Shown in pieces: positions 29,901-35,758 of a stretch of 40,260 nucleotides of DNA. Both the position numbers and the translations under genes were made by a program. Position 1 is the first letter of the stretch, and each line of letters begins with the position of its first letter. Origin of the DNA: an uncultured Clostridia bacterium. Lineage in GTDB: Bacteria; Bacillota; Clostridia; Christensenellales; UBA1242. The DNA lies in assembly GCA_944349615.1 (NCBI GenBank), contig CALVNK010000004.1, positions 1 through 40,260 of the forward strand, in the 5' to 3' direction. The notes under the pieces were generated by a model that saw only the letters and a program-made list of their open reading frames with translations, had not been told where the DNA came from and did not search any database.

Positions 29901-32900
29901 CAGGCTCAAATATTCCAGTTGTCATCATTTTAGAAGGCACTGATGCAACAAACTATATTCCTGTAAACGCCACAGGTACGATTTTTGAATACTCGATCTT
30001 TTTCAACGTTAACGTAACCGACCAAGTAACTGGCAACTTTGTCACAGACGGCGGTTTTGTAAATGATGGCGAAAGCATTGTAGTAGACAATCCATATTTC
30101 AGTTTTGAAATGTCATATATTGAAACAATCCCTGATGGCAATCTTATTATGAACCGCCTTATCTATCCAACAAGGAAAGGCTACAGCGTCACAGGCTGGA
30201 AATATCAAGCTGATGATGGAACTTTCTATGATCTATCTGCTTCAAATGTACGCGAACTAATTTATCAAGTTGATCAAGACGAAAGCAACGAAGAAAAGAT
30301 AATATATATCTACCCTGTTTGGTCGATCAACTACTACAGCGTTACAGTAAACGGAAAAAATATCGATTCAAGCACGATCACGAGCAAGTTTACACAAGGG
30401 AACAAGATCAAATATTTCACTGATTTCACCATTGATTTAGTGGCTGACTTAGGCTTTAAGATCACATCTTATAATATTACAAATGGCTCAGTAGAGAGTT
30501 CAGATTTCAGCGATGTAGACAAGAGAAATTCGCACGTTGCTATCACAGGACTTGGCTCTGACCTTATACTTGAAGCAGTGACCGCAGAAATTCAAGTGAC
30601 AATTAAAATCGATACCAACGTAAGCGGACTTTTAAATACAAAAAGAACTGATTCAAATAAAAAAGAATTTACATATTCTTACAGCCAACTTAAATCAACC
30701 TTCCTAAAAGATTTGCCAGCGCTTACAGTTACTGACGGAACTTATACTTTAAGCGGATATACCTATGGCGATGATGTCGCAATTGGCGATCAATCTTTAC
30801 AAGATATTGTGCTTTCTCTTGATAACAAACTTAACGCCGACACATCTATCACTCTCACTGCACAGTGGAGCGGAGTAAACTATAAGATCACTCTCGACGC
30901 AAACGGTGGAGAATTTGCAGATGGCACTAGTACTGCTCAAATAGATGTTGTCTACGGCGAAAAATTGCCAGCAATTCCAACTGCTACAAAGACAGGACAA
31001 ACTCCTGTTTGGACAGCGCCAGACGATGAAACTTACGAGAGCGGTAAAACCTTTGCAAGCATTGGTGCTAAGGCAAGTGACGAAGATTACTACACTCTCA
31101 CTCTTACTGCAATATGGCAAAATGCAAGTTTTACACTTACTGTCAATATTGACACAGAAAGTGCCGATCGCGTCAGCCTGCTTTTAGGTGGCGCAAACGT
31201 TGCAAGCGGAAGTCAGTTCACTCTTGAATATAACGAAACATCCTTGACATTCACACTATCTCTCGCGCAAGGATATGGTTATCAGATTGATGACAGCGAT
31301 TTCTACGGCAAGTTTGACGGAATGTTTACAAGTGACAAGTGGGCAAAAATTACATTTACAATTTCAAATCTATTTGCTGACAGCACGATTACATTGCAAG
31401 CAATACCTGCTCAAAATTCGCTTACTCTTTCTGCCGAAAATGTTGCAAGCGTCAGCGTGCAGATTGACAAGGAAGAGGCAAGCGTATTTGACAACTTGAC
31501 GAGTGCCTTCAATAAATCTTTCACAGTTTACACTGAAAGTGAAGTGACGATCACACTCACTGCAAAGAAGGGATACCTGTTCACGACAGACAATATCACT
31601 CTTGCAGGGTATGCAGGCGTTGGCGAAATTGAAAGTACAATCGCTCCAGATCAAAAGAGTGTAACAATCGTTTGGAGAGACTTTACGACAAGTGCAAATA
31701 TTGCTGCAAATGCAACTGCAGGACTCAACGCGATCACAATCCCTGACCTAACTGACATTTTGGTCAGCCTTACAATCAATGGCGGGAGTGTTGCTTTAAC
31801 TGGCGGAGAAGTGCAGGTTTACACCGACAGTGTTGTTACAATAAATGCCATATTCAAATATGGATATGAAGGAATTGTAGACGAGGGAGGAGAATTCAGT
31901 TCACTCTCAGTTCAAAATCAATCTAATATCGCAATAATTGATGCTCAAACTGTAGAATTCAACAAAAGTTCAAGAAATTATGTGCTTTCTGCTACACTTG
32001 GCGGACTTGAAGAGGGCAAGATCAACGAAGCCTTCTCGATCAATGTACAGGGCAAAGCGCGCGTATACAACTTTGCATTATCTGTAAATCCTGGACAGGA
32101 AGATATAGGCTCGGTAGTCGCAGACCTTAAGCAAACTGTAACTTTTGGCTCAACGCTTCAACTAGAATCTTCTCCTACAAATCCAGCAAGCCACATATTG
32201 GAAGGCTGGGTGATTCGTGATGGTGAGAGAGATATTGTTATCAGCCATCAAGACACCGACCTTAAAATCAACGAAAGCCTAAGAGAGGCACTAGAAACGA
32301 TTGCTCCAGGAGACACAATCAATGTCTATGCGCTATTTACAAACCTTTCGACAAGCGTTACCTTTGCAAGTGGCGCCTATGGCGGATATACAGTGACTCA
32401 AGATCAAATCTCTGCATCTATCAATGGCGGATCAACTCCTACCGAAGTTGGTCTTGAATATGCAAAAGACATTGTACTAAATGTGTCAGCAGGACTTGGC
32501 GATAGTGGCGGATATGAAATAGATCAGATCATTGTTGACGGTATAACATATTCAGTCAACCTTCTTGACTCAAGTGCCGTATTCAGCGTGCAGGGCGAGC
32601 AAGAAGAAAGTCAAACAATTCTCTATGACACTCAGACAGTGCTTTCTATTGGCGGACGAAATTTGACTCTTACTATTTCCTTGCTAGACGCTAGCAATAA
32701 AGCAAATGTAACAATAACAATTCCATTTGATGTGGATAATAGGTTTTCAAACTTTACTATAAACTATAAGGCAAGTTCATTCCTTGTAAAAGTCACTGCA
32801 GGAGTACTTCTTGATGGAATTCTTGCAAACTATGGCACAGGCGATGGTGGAAAAATCTATCTCGCTGACAAACAGGGTGAAAAACTTGGTGACGAATACT

Positions 32901-35527
32901 ATCTTGACGCAAACGGACAGATTTTGAATGGCGAAGACCTTGAAAATCTAAAGGGTGTAGATTACTATATCAGATCTTACACTGGTGCGACAATCTACTT
33001 TATACTTGAAGCGAACAGCGGATTCTCAGAGTCGTTTGGCGGAAATAATGGAAGTTCATACAATGTCACAGTAGATGGACAGACGCTCTATGGTTTTACT
33101 GGTATTAGTGCAGGTGCAGAAGTGTTTGCAACCTTCAGTGCAAAATCAAATACAGTCGTTGTCAACTACATCTATCAAAATGAAGCGGGTGTTTCGACAA
33201 TTGTCAATGCGGGTGGTTTTACTCTTGCAAACAGTACAGGCTCAATCAGTATTACAAGTTCTTCAAGTGGCAACAGTTCAAATAGTATTGTAATGCAAGC
33301 ATTGACTGGAGCAAATTTTGAATTAAAATTAAATACAAATCTTGTTTACAACTTTGCAAGCCATGGCGGAATTTTACGCTACTCAATAGAGGGCGAGTAT
33401 GATGAAGAATATACAGGTGTAATCAATTATATAAATGATATGACACTTGGCTTCACTTATGAAACCACATTCGGCATAAGAAATGTACAATCTGATCTTA
33501 CAATCAACATCTTTGTAGAGCCAAAAGTGTTCAATCTTATACTTAATGTTGTGGATGGCAACACCTATACTCTTGAAAATGCAATCACCTATGGAGAAAT
33601 GATTGACCTATCATCAATTACAGAAAGTGATAGAGTTTTAGTTCTCACTCCAACGCGTGATGGGTACACCTTTGGTGGTTATTTCACGCAAGAGGTAGGA
33701 TTTGGAAATCAATATATTGATGGAACCGGAAATGCAACAAATAGTTGGCTTGAAACAGGCTATACATTCTCAAATAGTCAAAATGCATATATACCAAACG
33801 CTAACTTTAATCCATCTTCTCAAACATTCACCATTTATGCTTACTGGATCTACAATCAAGCATTCATCACAGTAGAATTCCAGCCAAACAGCATGAACAG
33901 TTATGTGACAGATGCAAACATTCAAGATATTGTAACAAATCAGACGCTCTTGATTGACGCTACAAACAGATGGTATGCGGCAGTAACTGCTGGAACGCAA
34001 CTCAATTTCAGTGCTCTTAGTATTGATGGTTACAAGTTTATAAATTGGACGATCTATCAAGACGAGCAGTCACTCGGCACACATGATGCACAGTTCTCAC
34101 TCACGACCATACAGGCAAGTTATAGAATTGTCGCTCTATATCAGCCAACCTATTCAATCTCTTCAACAAAGGGCGGAAGTGCATCCTTTGTTCAAAATGG
34201 AAGCGTACTGACAGGCGGAAGTTATGATCAAACTCAAGATCTTATCTTGCAGGCAACAGCAGAGGCAGGCTATCAATTCCTAAGATTTGTCGACCTCGAC
34301 ACAGGCGACGAATATCTAGGCACTTACAATGCAGACACAGGCACTTACTCCTATGACTTTGGACTCATTGACAGACCACTCAATATTCAAGCAGTCTTTG
34401 AAGGAAGAAGCGTTGCAGTAACTATAGATCCTACAAGCGCTCTCACTGTACACCGAAATCTCAAGATTTACCTTGACGGCGAGGAGATGACCGATCATTC
34501 GTTCACGGCAAGCATAGATCAAACCTTGTCAATAGAGATCGATAAGGCACTCGGCTTTGACATAGAACTAATCGGCGCACAATTCGAAACTCAAAATCTT
34601 GGATATAATAGATATAGATACAACTATATCTTAGGCATGGATCACGTTACCGAGCAGGACGGACAACTCGTTTTAAATATTGCAATGAACGCAGTTAGAC
34701 AGGAAATTGATTTTGAAATCTCATTCTCTGTTCAAGACCTAGTAGATCAAGATGAGTTAATTCTTGCAGGTAATATGACATTCACAATGCCAAATGGACA
34801 AAATGCCGACCTTAACTATCAAGACACTGTGACAATGCTTTATGGCGAGAGCGGAACGCTAAATATCAATATTCTAGAAAACTATGCTCTTTCAAGTATA
34901 CTATTCAACGACAGTCTGCTCGAAAGCGACATTACTGAAAACCTTACAGAAGGCACTCTTGCAATCGATCCAAACTTGTATAGTCTAAACTATTCAGAAA
35001 CTTACTATATAACCATCACACTTACTAGAAAACTATGGACTGATGAAGGCGTGCGAAGTGAAAGCCTGCTTGGCTCTGGAACAGAAGATGATCCATACAT
35101 TATCGCAAGTGCTAGCGACTTTGGACTTATGTCATACCTTATCAATAGTGGCGCAGTCAATGAAAATGATGTAAGTTATGCAGAATGTCACTATAAACTC
35201 ACAAGCAACATAGACTTTGAGGGCAACTACTGGTCGCCTATTGGTGATAGCGTAGAACACGCGTTCAAAGGTTCTATCGATCTTGGCGGATATAGTATAA
35301 CTAACTTGCTTCTGTATAGAACTTACACAAAGCCATCAACATCCTATGGCGGACTGTTCTGGCATATTGATGGAGCAAAAATCTCACAAGATAATAGTAC
35401 ACTTATAATCACACTTTCAATAATCGGCGGTATCTTGCTTCTGATTGCAATAATAGTACTCATCATCTTGCTAGTTCGCAAAAAGAAGAAAAAGGAACTT
35501 GAAGAAATTGCAAGTGGCACTAATTAA
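14906..35527 (+). CDS. Giant (6873-residue) secreted, TM-anchored multidomain surface protein
   Basis: An uninterrupted frame of 6873 codons. An N-terminal signal peptide (about 1-30, MLRKVLKS, a hydrophobic core, then IPSFS) and a C-terminal TM helix (about 6832-6857) followed by RKKKKK show an extracellular protein held in the membrane; there is no LPxTG site. A GLUG/beta-helix-like module (about 105-230, with LTANIDL, WTPIG and GAGLFGNV) opens the protein. A similar half module (about 6722-6824, LTSNIDF, WSPIG, YGGLFW) lies just before the TM. Between them are beta-rich repeats of adhesin type: InlB/Flg_new-like units ending FAKWK, LYAVY, LTAQW or IYAYW (about 2174-2271, 5312-5412, 6207-6329); MBG-like units (about 2499-2595 and 4551-4639, KPFGTIDPSF); and YDG-like units (about 2731-2800, 2950-3050, 4756-4832, 4947-5029, with FTYDTS, KVYDHN, KTFDRN, KNYDGD and downstream NYxI). 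Cysteines are rare and no enzyme domain was seen. Adhesion or a cell-surface stalk is inferred. Confidence 0.93.
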   Translation: MLRKVLKSIAGISVMLLLAGIFCMIPSFSKELLNQKSQSVISIDSDLTNADNVSTDSIFNANSSSISSITGSWQNAIQNADTSVSLSKVTYNNETVNGYTFYGLENVYEISSAKQLALLAYYVNSGNATYNSTNVVYILTANIDLGSKLWTPIGTYSHPFNATFIGAGHKISNVRVNDLTVESGTNNGAGLFGNVYQGNISDLVLGGTYSIDTTHQQGNLVGRLAGQVINCYLSSEFKSNITNSIGFLVGGVGITNVFSGTTLNGIDGESAKPVTAIGATYTEDGGNFTVTEDTENKGFMHSYYISKTNPEKEKYNSVPSFYIANNNGQQNWYNGNVYRMINGTTNNPIYTNAKPALRESAKEGEVYPLYVGYKAKNLPTGEPTSSGVTEIEFENATITHTFDYEYGTRTITLTDIKYDQSFVEFFKERPQYQQRLGYDFSTLNNSDQDNLNKKIFNVGYPVANGTSTFTWTAEEEKKNINLQLVTGVNSDPGSDTEDFTNLPTNGQLIVSNISNLKNYLENQDQGIKLNKHSFNSNYSVELQGITSGSVSFNITILAGYSLQIDKKDSSVADDDDSSVAFDGSSITATGKHDEENGYQTSGKQQDSYNLITGSHSFDTLDNGNKVYTITIDNIVGEGGTLKIRVVRDSIETQLKINLQSINGNLPNTPPELKAYYTITGLDTDKNGLDDQFELCAEGNHSGNYVKGVFTIDFSYKMDQNITITVELTNSNDGFYILRANETLKEKVNIKPTPGNASTEGSFFDKYAKNINFNTTIDYPSSSYQNVTEGDNKKINNYFEIVVGLAQTAVQFEYYVGESKITSEGGDYSDIQTSINSSNNNGELSGGTGVPGNSSDSLVFVGLSSTVDNFYVRTNGKYDLDRIVIGNQTINKDESKEPDYGKYTYILSNGLILTEAYSNTKEANYIVKIYLKEREHFFKDAKVTFKADGDDLYSDLGLSSSNFSDLFKLNITNTTNNSSDSGFNYKNGDKISLKITLKEKARKIFYINIDNFIDIDESAYDVYTGGGDQSNNEGYQLASTPNVKDNGNGVYTITFTAGTFDFNFIFNLTYKTITGSVVGAKDIDGNDVNDSRIEENPRNFKLKYNYDTEEKNLDKNYTLNVVSKFENISIFQKYYLLGWYLVNGEVALTDNSNVRAIIGGEGGLNSYYTSAEGLEFVYGKTLNNKASFTFNLYAAVGERTIQVEYDYEKPLQGQGEICEEKDYATDNLHKKGDSFTYPEEEGYSILDQVFVNLGHNVSGYTLTLLDANGDELEGFTLPTTKISLDKTPNPTLTYFDENWWNIWAGGNYSNGLQAWSGLYNDGESDEKNNDSTRKIRITYLWEPIRYNLQIDGQETYITIGLEITAEDDGSRTGTAKYQILEENDVLLEITGGKEPGYTAVSFNIFNIYQQSQGPVFNWKFGSEEGYTLSIAKFKELINQECWYKNSDSCVIKISTQRVGAHFKVYIEQSEENYYQLAWKEEEEWDSEEEKEKYSLKNVIKDKDGKIISGTNEYGGIDEKGIFIYVTYGSADGENAITQDDINWTNGAPKYSLANVLPNNIAKFINFTRSGYEVNKIYTSDYYLIDAGVNFVNIVEGAQYTYTEDQTVSIRWTYVKATVSAQIEKEEDVKNVSILALLNSHKLTKNATITDAKGNTYTDSEITEKPIENGDSVIAYGFNVYILKEDGSYEKEDLNSSSIYQFNLNLFNKAGQYQVKFYVTLNDYYGTKKYTVESNALKFTVQRNYFVFTKCEYDEKGDIVIVYDDEGNEIVGNHIVSAYSGTNKFHATTAGEGYDDLNKFGQVYFALNWDSSKVTESSAKRFNFEEFFLSSNTDLSISGDYSVKDARDLKVTINSNTFNRVNSINGYAVSATTNWADLVVDVFAEEGVYTHVAKGLVNIVKARFTINFGTSSSFYFDGVETVVYMSDNSFTFNVGDVNFSYKLDRIIYTGGEYAENHTFKNPSLDMGFKVIDLSIKEIKENSSTNDESLENFEYSLVGTFTLYDSDSAIKKNYQTAYITSDSTGTLLDTLQTIYGDQIENLIIENLILESVSVDGSTIVTDDLLTGSFEGEFGTYSVGNDVLFSFVGNHTPKLTIYFNQDIISANKVSYTVQVYITTSRSSHLSMLAFHNSNNVNDYLGYFDTTYQSEDPSEDPFVLDQEVSGGDNILQTTYAVLSDVRKVTVDYNGGYNRLNGDENQITKQIFYVSYNGGTFSLPTPAFNYSGMSFNGYSYEGENNENADPKFSGSIADGFKLNVTKGGNSVTLFAKWKLESVAGEQIKKEFSFYTSINPGEIKLKDILKLEELSQGKFTYEFKKKNDDNVTFTYIGDNDSSSGAFTICDKSGWLSSKLDGQYTLTVTIEYSDGTQDGSYEVSKPFNVTLNITKNVVGIEKTSDDLTFNNADQKTEVDINILGNNDSVTASITLEDLLKNATTTIDTYGIEVVLEYKTGQNAECEEIYETNDRIEKAGKYRVTISINSKYTDIYNLNENKSKIYIVVNKYDLNINLEEYANQVTLWKYFGEKEPELKKDITVATPTLKKDTVNITFVRVEGEAIRQYTYISATITNDDDKRDYNLIFDPETFTSKFVIKAPQNAILYIEMSDTLNYIYNGQKLGNIQTVYEDRNFKVVGMAGTLRVEQTFKLYYLATGQKIDIPEVERETYAGYINFSSDKDLSQNAGSYSLNVALSSSDQADNWNGVVFSSESQTNQYNKIVVNQREIHVDGGSMVFNQRREFTYDTSATNYASLNIQGYNETNQSGIVAGDTIIFTGQLSSSEVGQYSYYSPDNTGENWISLTIDNANYTIFISEGFVFSITPSDAEISLNATTTKFDYGTFRKNETGANDLSDLLENIKNKLELSLNIITSEAGDAGEGAESESASTLVAVAEEYYTIESVSVTGAQFSSGRYLKSGSYAFMFTVTSSNFNFGKDASSANEGLYIKTFEITVTVDKIEITISNRPGTIITKVYDHNVNVIDKFVNNQNVNQAQGFYITSEGSILEGDTISVVSAKYKDKKIGSNKEIVIVYGNDYENYEINDSGLKGEITSVAITFKTNLNTITFVDRITLTNGDFTVTYTGDMSEFIETLISNYAQKRGYKQIAWKYNGVTITALKENVGADETSFDTFIGQAVAGNSTGGITLNAKWQIQSYTVTFEFDSDKVYIKENLTNNKLTVDYWTSFTGDDKITFSINPGYVLNGVNISYEPDIVAGEGENEILNTVGIGKRDTNSFEIVNIISDVKITIAVREIQVLIIINTNEPKINENEYFASEFVDNSDNDWTDANNQWASKERVLSYSELFGKDLPVVQITQENTYDFLNWTLNDLVSSASSIWARIGGDSFVEDNIETGFTFKANWTEAPLTITINGTEQTKSIEVTKIDGEFETKITIQDGVYNIHYNDQIKIDIVANDWWKVSSYTEGTGDAQTETTANGRTSYTIEEFTALKNLVYNLNIQPINITFTPTYQTPKGSSVTNAVSISQKEYDFESLQNLTIQDIGTYTLTDGTYTHVKWKYTTSNGEEKDLEFSKSIKGFIEDNGGVPTQDREYELSAYFEGCKYTITLIPTDKNGEGTIDGQETYETTQIYGEPITFPTVTLPVGRHLAYWTINKNVEDSDTFETGDIFTLTTPKSDLTITLYAVYNDNIYTVTINYDTAHVNKVTINETDYTTEVTNGQIILEGDSGVVHGQTRVLVFDFDTGYTFDDYSFSLGEGNANVTLDKETSKATLANILSDITITITVTEKEYTVTIDRSTAEQNYESITREEEEIYNFTIFYLDDIADILNGITFNRYNYTPDKIIVADSDGVFATYSNSEEPWTAVEGIYSQNGKYINDSDLEIKVVWAKNNSNYISGTVTPVEGLVYNGLEQTVATSTWKSENPEDIDKTLQLNTILANGDQIIRLYYTVDGLSGVYENNLNLNLKNTINAKATLTAVIQDTLNPTFTYTVTASTSANVVISKSDIVITGANVVSYYTGSSQIAQTDDYSQGGFTYTGGEDITELQFLRVEIVDASEQYNVGADYQVRYLFTGRGINISNYNGLRQQNAYYVYEPSDVKATIVHSTFTVAVSGMGFEIGTAHAVNIGEITFPDYLNNGFRVSTISISTNGYEAKEYTGTDNFDASYTVLNNNDDEVSSNFQIEITGSFEIEDDEEGYKISTVAKYLDLTDKENPSLSDIEGYTISITDAYVGTSYEDLSSIDTYNWIIGNTLMLTIYNNNTENPIIIFNKTQNPLFEFVISDGMSVLRWTDDEYSASEAKTYLDALTKESARNYQESFNSAKNVVVLLTDFKAINFSLGDKGGEQDTKYMKAGETATYNLLPANKWTGFVANGWMSANSQVTTSGFDVAVSDNADITAVTLTMEWSLADIIISGSTQSITRSAKTDLDADIDKIAYSDIITGIDNNNSAITYTYVFSRNGQNLTSNNAPLLVPANTQSEGQYTLTVTAGYSNYVTKSASVNFTLNITKLKLDIAGVTLSETSLSYANYDYAQSITATLGDYGESALNKLINASETQSIYFTLGVDKIINAGTYNLVLHVNEDIFNSIESEPLENRTFNITINKATVTITNTYLESINIASKPFGTIDPSFTFNYRVAFESTSTTESIVIRLERDPGETCGEYSFTSAICTSSSNFVIEMEAGLAFTIDPSDATLLVSFDNLKREYNSENATLTITFDEENNVWTISSDNNGTQRKISLSIRAEDEDGTTTISALNTELYRIALNGITIGVENAENAGDYTVFTVSVTDGANFKQENIEVSGSLTITKKALVIASVTKTFDRNATFSSTVTQFANLETGDNITLSGNFAQVTVGTNIALSDLALSGDDAGNYTIANADTIRGSIVALNVTQASMTLNQNTFTYGTLNKDLTITRLLSLSSNATVVVTSGENDDLQSGENNDFQNGYLSIESWQVDPANLSTGGYLKVGEISLTFTISSKNFSFNGNPSMQVSANVTINEKELDLSKLVIAKNYDGDTNMPSSLNTSVAGFGLMSDDDVSIDKENSCYQSSLSGSNIPVVIILEGTDATNYIPVNATGTIFEYSIFFNVNVTDQVTGNFVTDGGFVNDGESIVVDNPYFSFEMSYIETIPDGNLIMNRLIYPTRKGYSVTGWKYQADDGTFYDLSASNVRELIYQVDQDESNEEKIIYIYPVWSINYYSVTVNGKNIDSSTITSKFTQGNKIKYFTDFTIDLVADLGFKITSYNITNGSVESSDFSDVDKRNSHVAITGLGSDLILEAVTAEIQVTIKIDTNVSGLLNTKRTDSNKKEFTYSYSQLKSTFLKDLPALTVTDGTYTLSGYTYGDDVAIGDQSLQDIVLSLDNKLNADTSITLTAQWSGVNYKITLDANGGEFADGTSTAQIDVVYGEKLPAIPTATKTGQTPVWTAPDDETYESGKTFASIGAKASDEDYYTLTLTAIWQNASFTLTVNIDTESADRVSLLLGGANVASGSQFTLEYNETSLTFTLSLAQGYGYQIDDSDFYGKFDGMFTSDKWAKITFTISNLFADSTITLQAIPAQNSLTLSAENVASVSVQIDKEEASVFDNLTSAFNKSFTVYTESEVTITLTAKKGYLFTTDNITLAGYAGVGEIESTIAPDQKSVTIVWRDFTTSANIAANATAGLNAITIPDLTDILVSLTINGGSVALTGGEVQVYTDSVVTINAIFKYGYEGIVDEGGEFSSLSVQNQSNIAIIDAQTVEFNKSSRNYVLSATLGGLEEGKINEAFSINVQGKARVYNFALSVNPGQEDIGSVVADLKQTVTFGSTLQLESSPTNPASHILEGWVIRDGERDIVISHQDTDLKINESLREALETIAPGDTINVYALFTNLSTSVTFASGAYGGYTVTQDQISASINGGSTPTEVGLEYAKDIVLNVSAGLGDSGGYEIDQIIVDGITYSVNLLDSSAVFSVQGEQEESQTILYDTQTVLSIGGRNLTLTISLLDASNKANVTITIPFDVDNRFSNFTINYKASSFLVKVTAGVLLDGILANYGTGDGGKIYLADKQGEKLGDEYYLDANGQILNGEDLENLKGVDYYIRSYTGATIYFILEANSGFSESFGGNNGSSYNVTVDGQTLYGFTGISAGAEVFATFSAKSNTVVVNYIYQNEAGVSTIVNAGGFTLANSTGSISITSSSSGNSSNSIVMQALTGANFELKLNTNLVYNFASHGGILRYSIEGEYDEEYTGVINYINDMTLGFTYETTFGIRNVQSDLTINIFVEPKVFNLILNVVDGNTYTLENAITYGEMIDLSSITESDRVLVLTPTRDGYTFGGYFTQEVGFGNQYIDGTGNATNSWLETGYTFSNSQNAYIPNANFNPSSQTFTIYAYWIYNQAFITVEFQPNSMNSYVTDANIQDIVTNQTLLIDATNRWYAAVTAGTQLNFSALSIDGYKFINWTIYQDEQSLGTHDAQFSLTTIQASYRIVALYQPTYSISSTKGGSASFVQNGSVLTGGSYDQTQDLILQATAEAGYQFLRFVDLDTGDEYLGTYNADTGTYSYDFGLIDRPLNIQAVFEGRSVAVTIDPTSALTVHRNLKIYLDGEEMTDHSFTASIDQTLSIEIDKALGFDIELIGAQFETQNLGYNRYRYNYILGMDHVTEQDGQLVLNIAMNAVRQEIDFEISFSVQDLVDQDELILAGNMTFTMPNGQNADLNYQDTVTMLYGESGTLNINILENYALSSILFNDSLLESDITENLTEGTLAIDPNLYSLNYSETYYITITLTRKLWTDEGVRSESLLGSGTEDDPYIIASASDFGLMSYLINSGAVNENDVSYAECHYKLTSNIDFEGNYWSPIGDSVEHAFKGSIDLGGYSITNLLLYRTYTKPSTSYGGLFWHIDGAKISQDNSTLIITLSIIGGILLLIAIIVLIILLVRKKKKKELEEIASGTN
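15220..15600 (+). other. N-terminal GLUG/beta-helix-like module of the giant protein
   Basis: The encoded residues run YEISSAKQLALLAYYVNSG, then LTANIDLGSKLWTPIG, then a glycine-rich strand (GAGHKISNVRV) and GAGLFGNVYQGNISDLVL. This order is that of the first turns of GLUG-type right-handed beta-helices found in surface proteins. The family name is a by-eye assignment. Confidence 0.6.
16607..16644 (+). repeat. In-frame 24-base short duplication in the giant gene
   Basis: The 14-mer GATTCATCAGTTGC occurs at 16607-16620 and 16631-16644, a period of 24 bases, so the frame is kept and DSSVA is repeated. Confidence 0.8.
21011..21040 (+). repeat. Perfect 15-base tandem duplication in the giant gene
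   Basis: ATTGAGAATTTGATA occurs twice in direct tandem with no mismatch, repeating five residues (IENLI). Confidence 0.9.
21338..21361 (+). repeat. Perfect 12-base tandem duplication in the giant gene
   Basis: TCAGAAGATCCC occurs twice in direct tandem, giving SEDPSEDP in the protein. Confidence 0.9.
29528..29575 (+). repeat. 24-base tandem duplication with two mismatches in the giant gene
   Basis: The 24-base unit at 29528-29551 is repeated at 29552-29575 with two differences. It encodes SGENDDLQ followed by SGENNDFQ, an older duplication than the two perfect ones. Confidence 0.85.
35070..35478 (+). other. C-terminal half beta-helix module and TM anchor of the giant protein
   Basis: The encoded segment has GSGTEDDPYIIASASDFGL, LTSNIDFEGNYWSPIG and YGGLFWHIDGAKI. 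It then passes directly into a TM helix (35400-35478) and a lysine-rich end. The module stops where a full GLUG helix would continue, so only its opening turns are present. Confidence 0.6.
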
Positions 35528-35540
35528 GTTATGTTTAAGA

Positions 35541-35577
35541 TAAGGCTATAACATGAGTTGTAGCCTTATTTTTAATC
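35541..35577 (+). terminator. Intrinsic terminator of the giant gene
   Basis: TAAGGCTATAAC and GTTGTAGCCTTA form a 12-bp stem (one G-T pair) around the loop ATGA, followed by a T-rich tract. It lies 14 bases after the stop codon and separates the giant gene from the rpsF operon. Confidence 0.92.
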
Positions 35578-35644
35578 TTTTTAATGCTTTTGTCAGTAAA
35601 AAACTTAAAACATGAAATAAATATCTAATAAAACTAAAGAATAC

Positions 35645-35673
35645 TTGACAAAAATTTAATAAAGTGGTAATAT
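35645..35673 (+). promoter_or_regulatory. Promoter of the rpsF operon
   Basis: TTGACA (35645-35650), a 17-base spacer and TAATAT (35668-35673). The start of transcription is expected near 35680, giving a leader of about 80 bases. Confidence 0.82.
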
Positions 35674-35679
35674 AATCCA

Positions 35680-35758
35680 AGCAGTTAGTACTGTCCTTGT
35701 TTTTCGCGGAGTTTCAAGCGGAAAACCAAAAAATTTGTCCAAAAGGAGGGTAAAAGTA
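35680..35758 (+). promoter_or_regulatory. rpsF leader with a hairpin, candidate S6:S18 autoregulatory site
   Basis: GTTTTTCGC (35699-35707) pairs with GCGGAAAAC (35718-35726), nine pairs with one G-T, around a 10-base loop. It lies shortly before the RBS AAAAGGAGGG. Leaders of rpsF-ssb-rpsR operons often bind the S6:S18 complex to repress translation, so this hairpin is a candidate. I could not match the full published consensus. Confidence 0.4.

Noticed and set aside
22937..34522. Minus-strand frames of 60-130 codons opposite the giant gene
   Set aside because: None has an RBS or recognisable motif; they are shadows of a long repetitive coding region.
14906..35527. Sortase (LPxTG) anchoring of the giant protein
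   Set aside because: The C-terminus has a TM helix and a lysine tail but no LPxTG-like motif before it.
35735..35758. Upstream in-frame TTG start for rpsF
   Set aside because: The extension runs through the strong RBS; S6 normally starts MNKYE as encoded from 35759.
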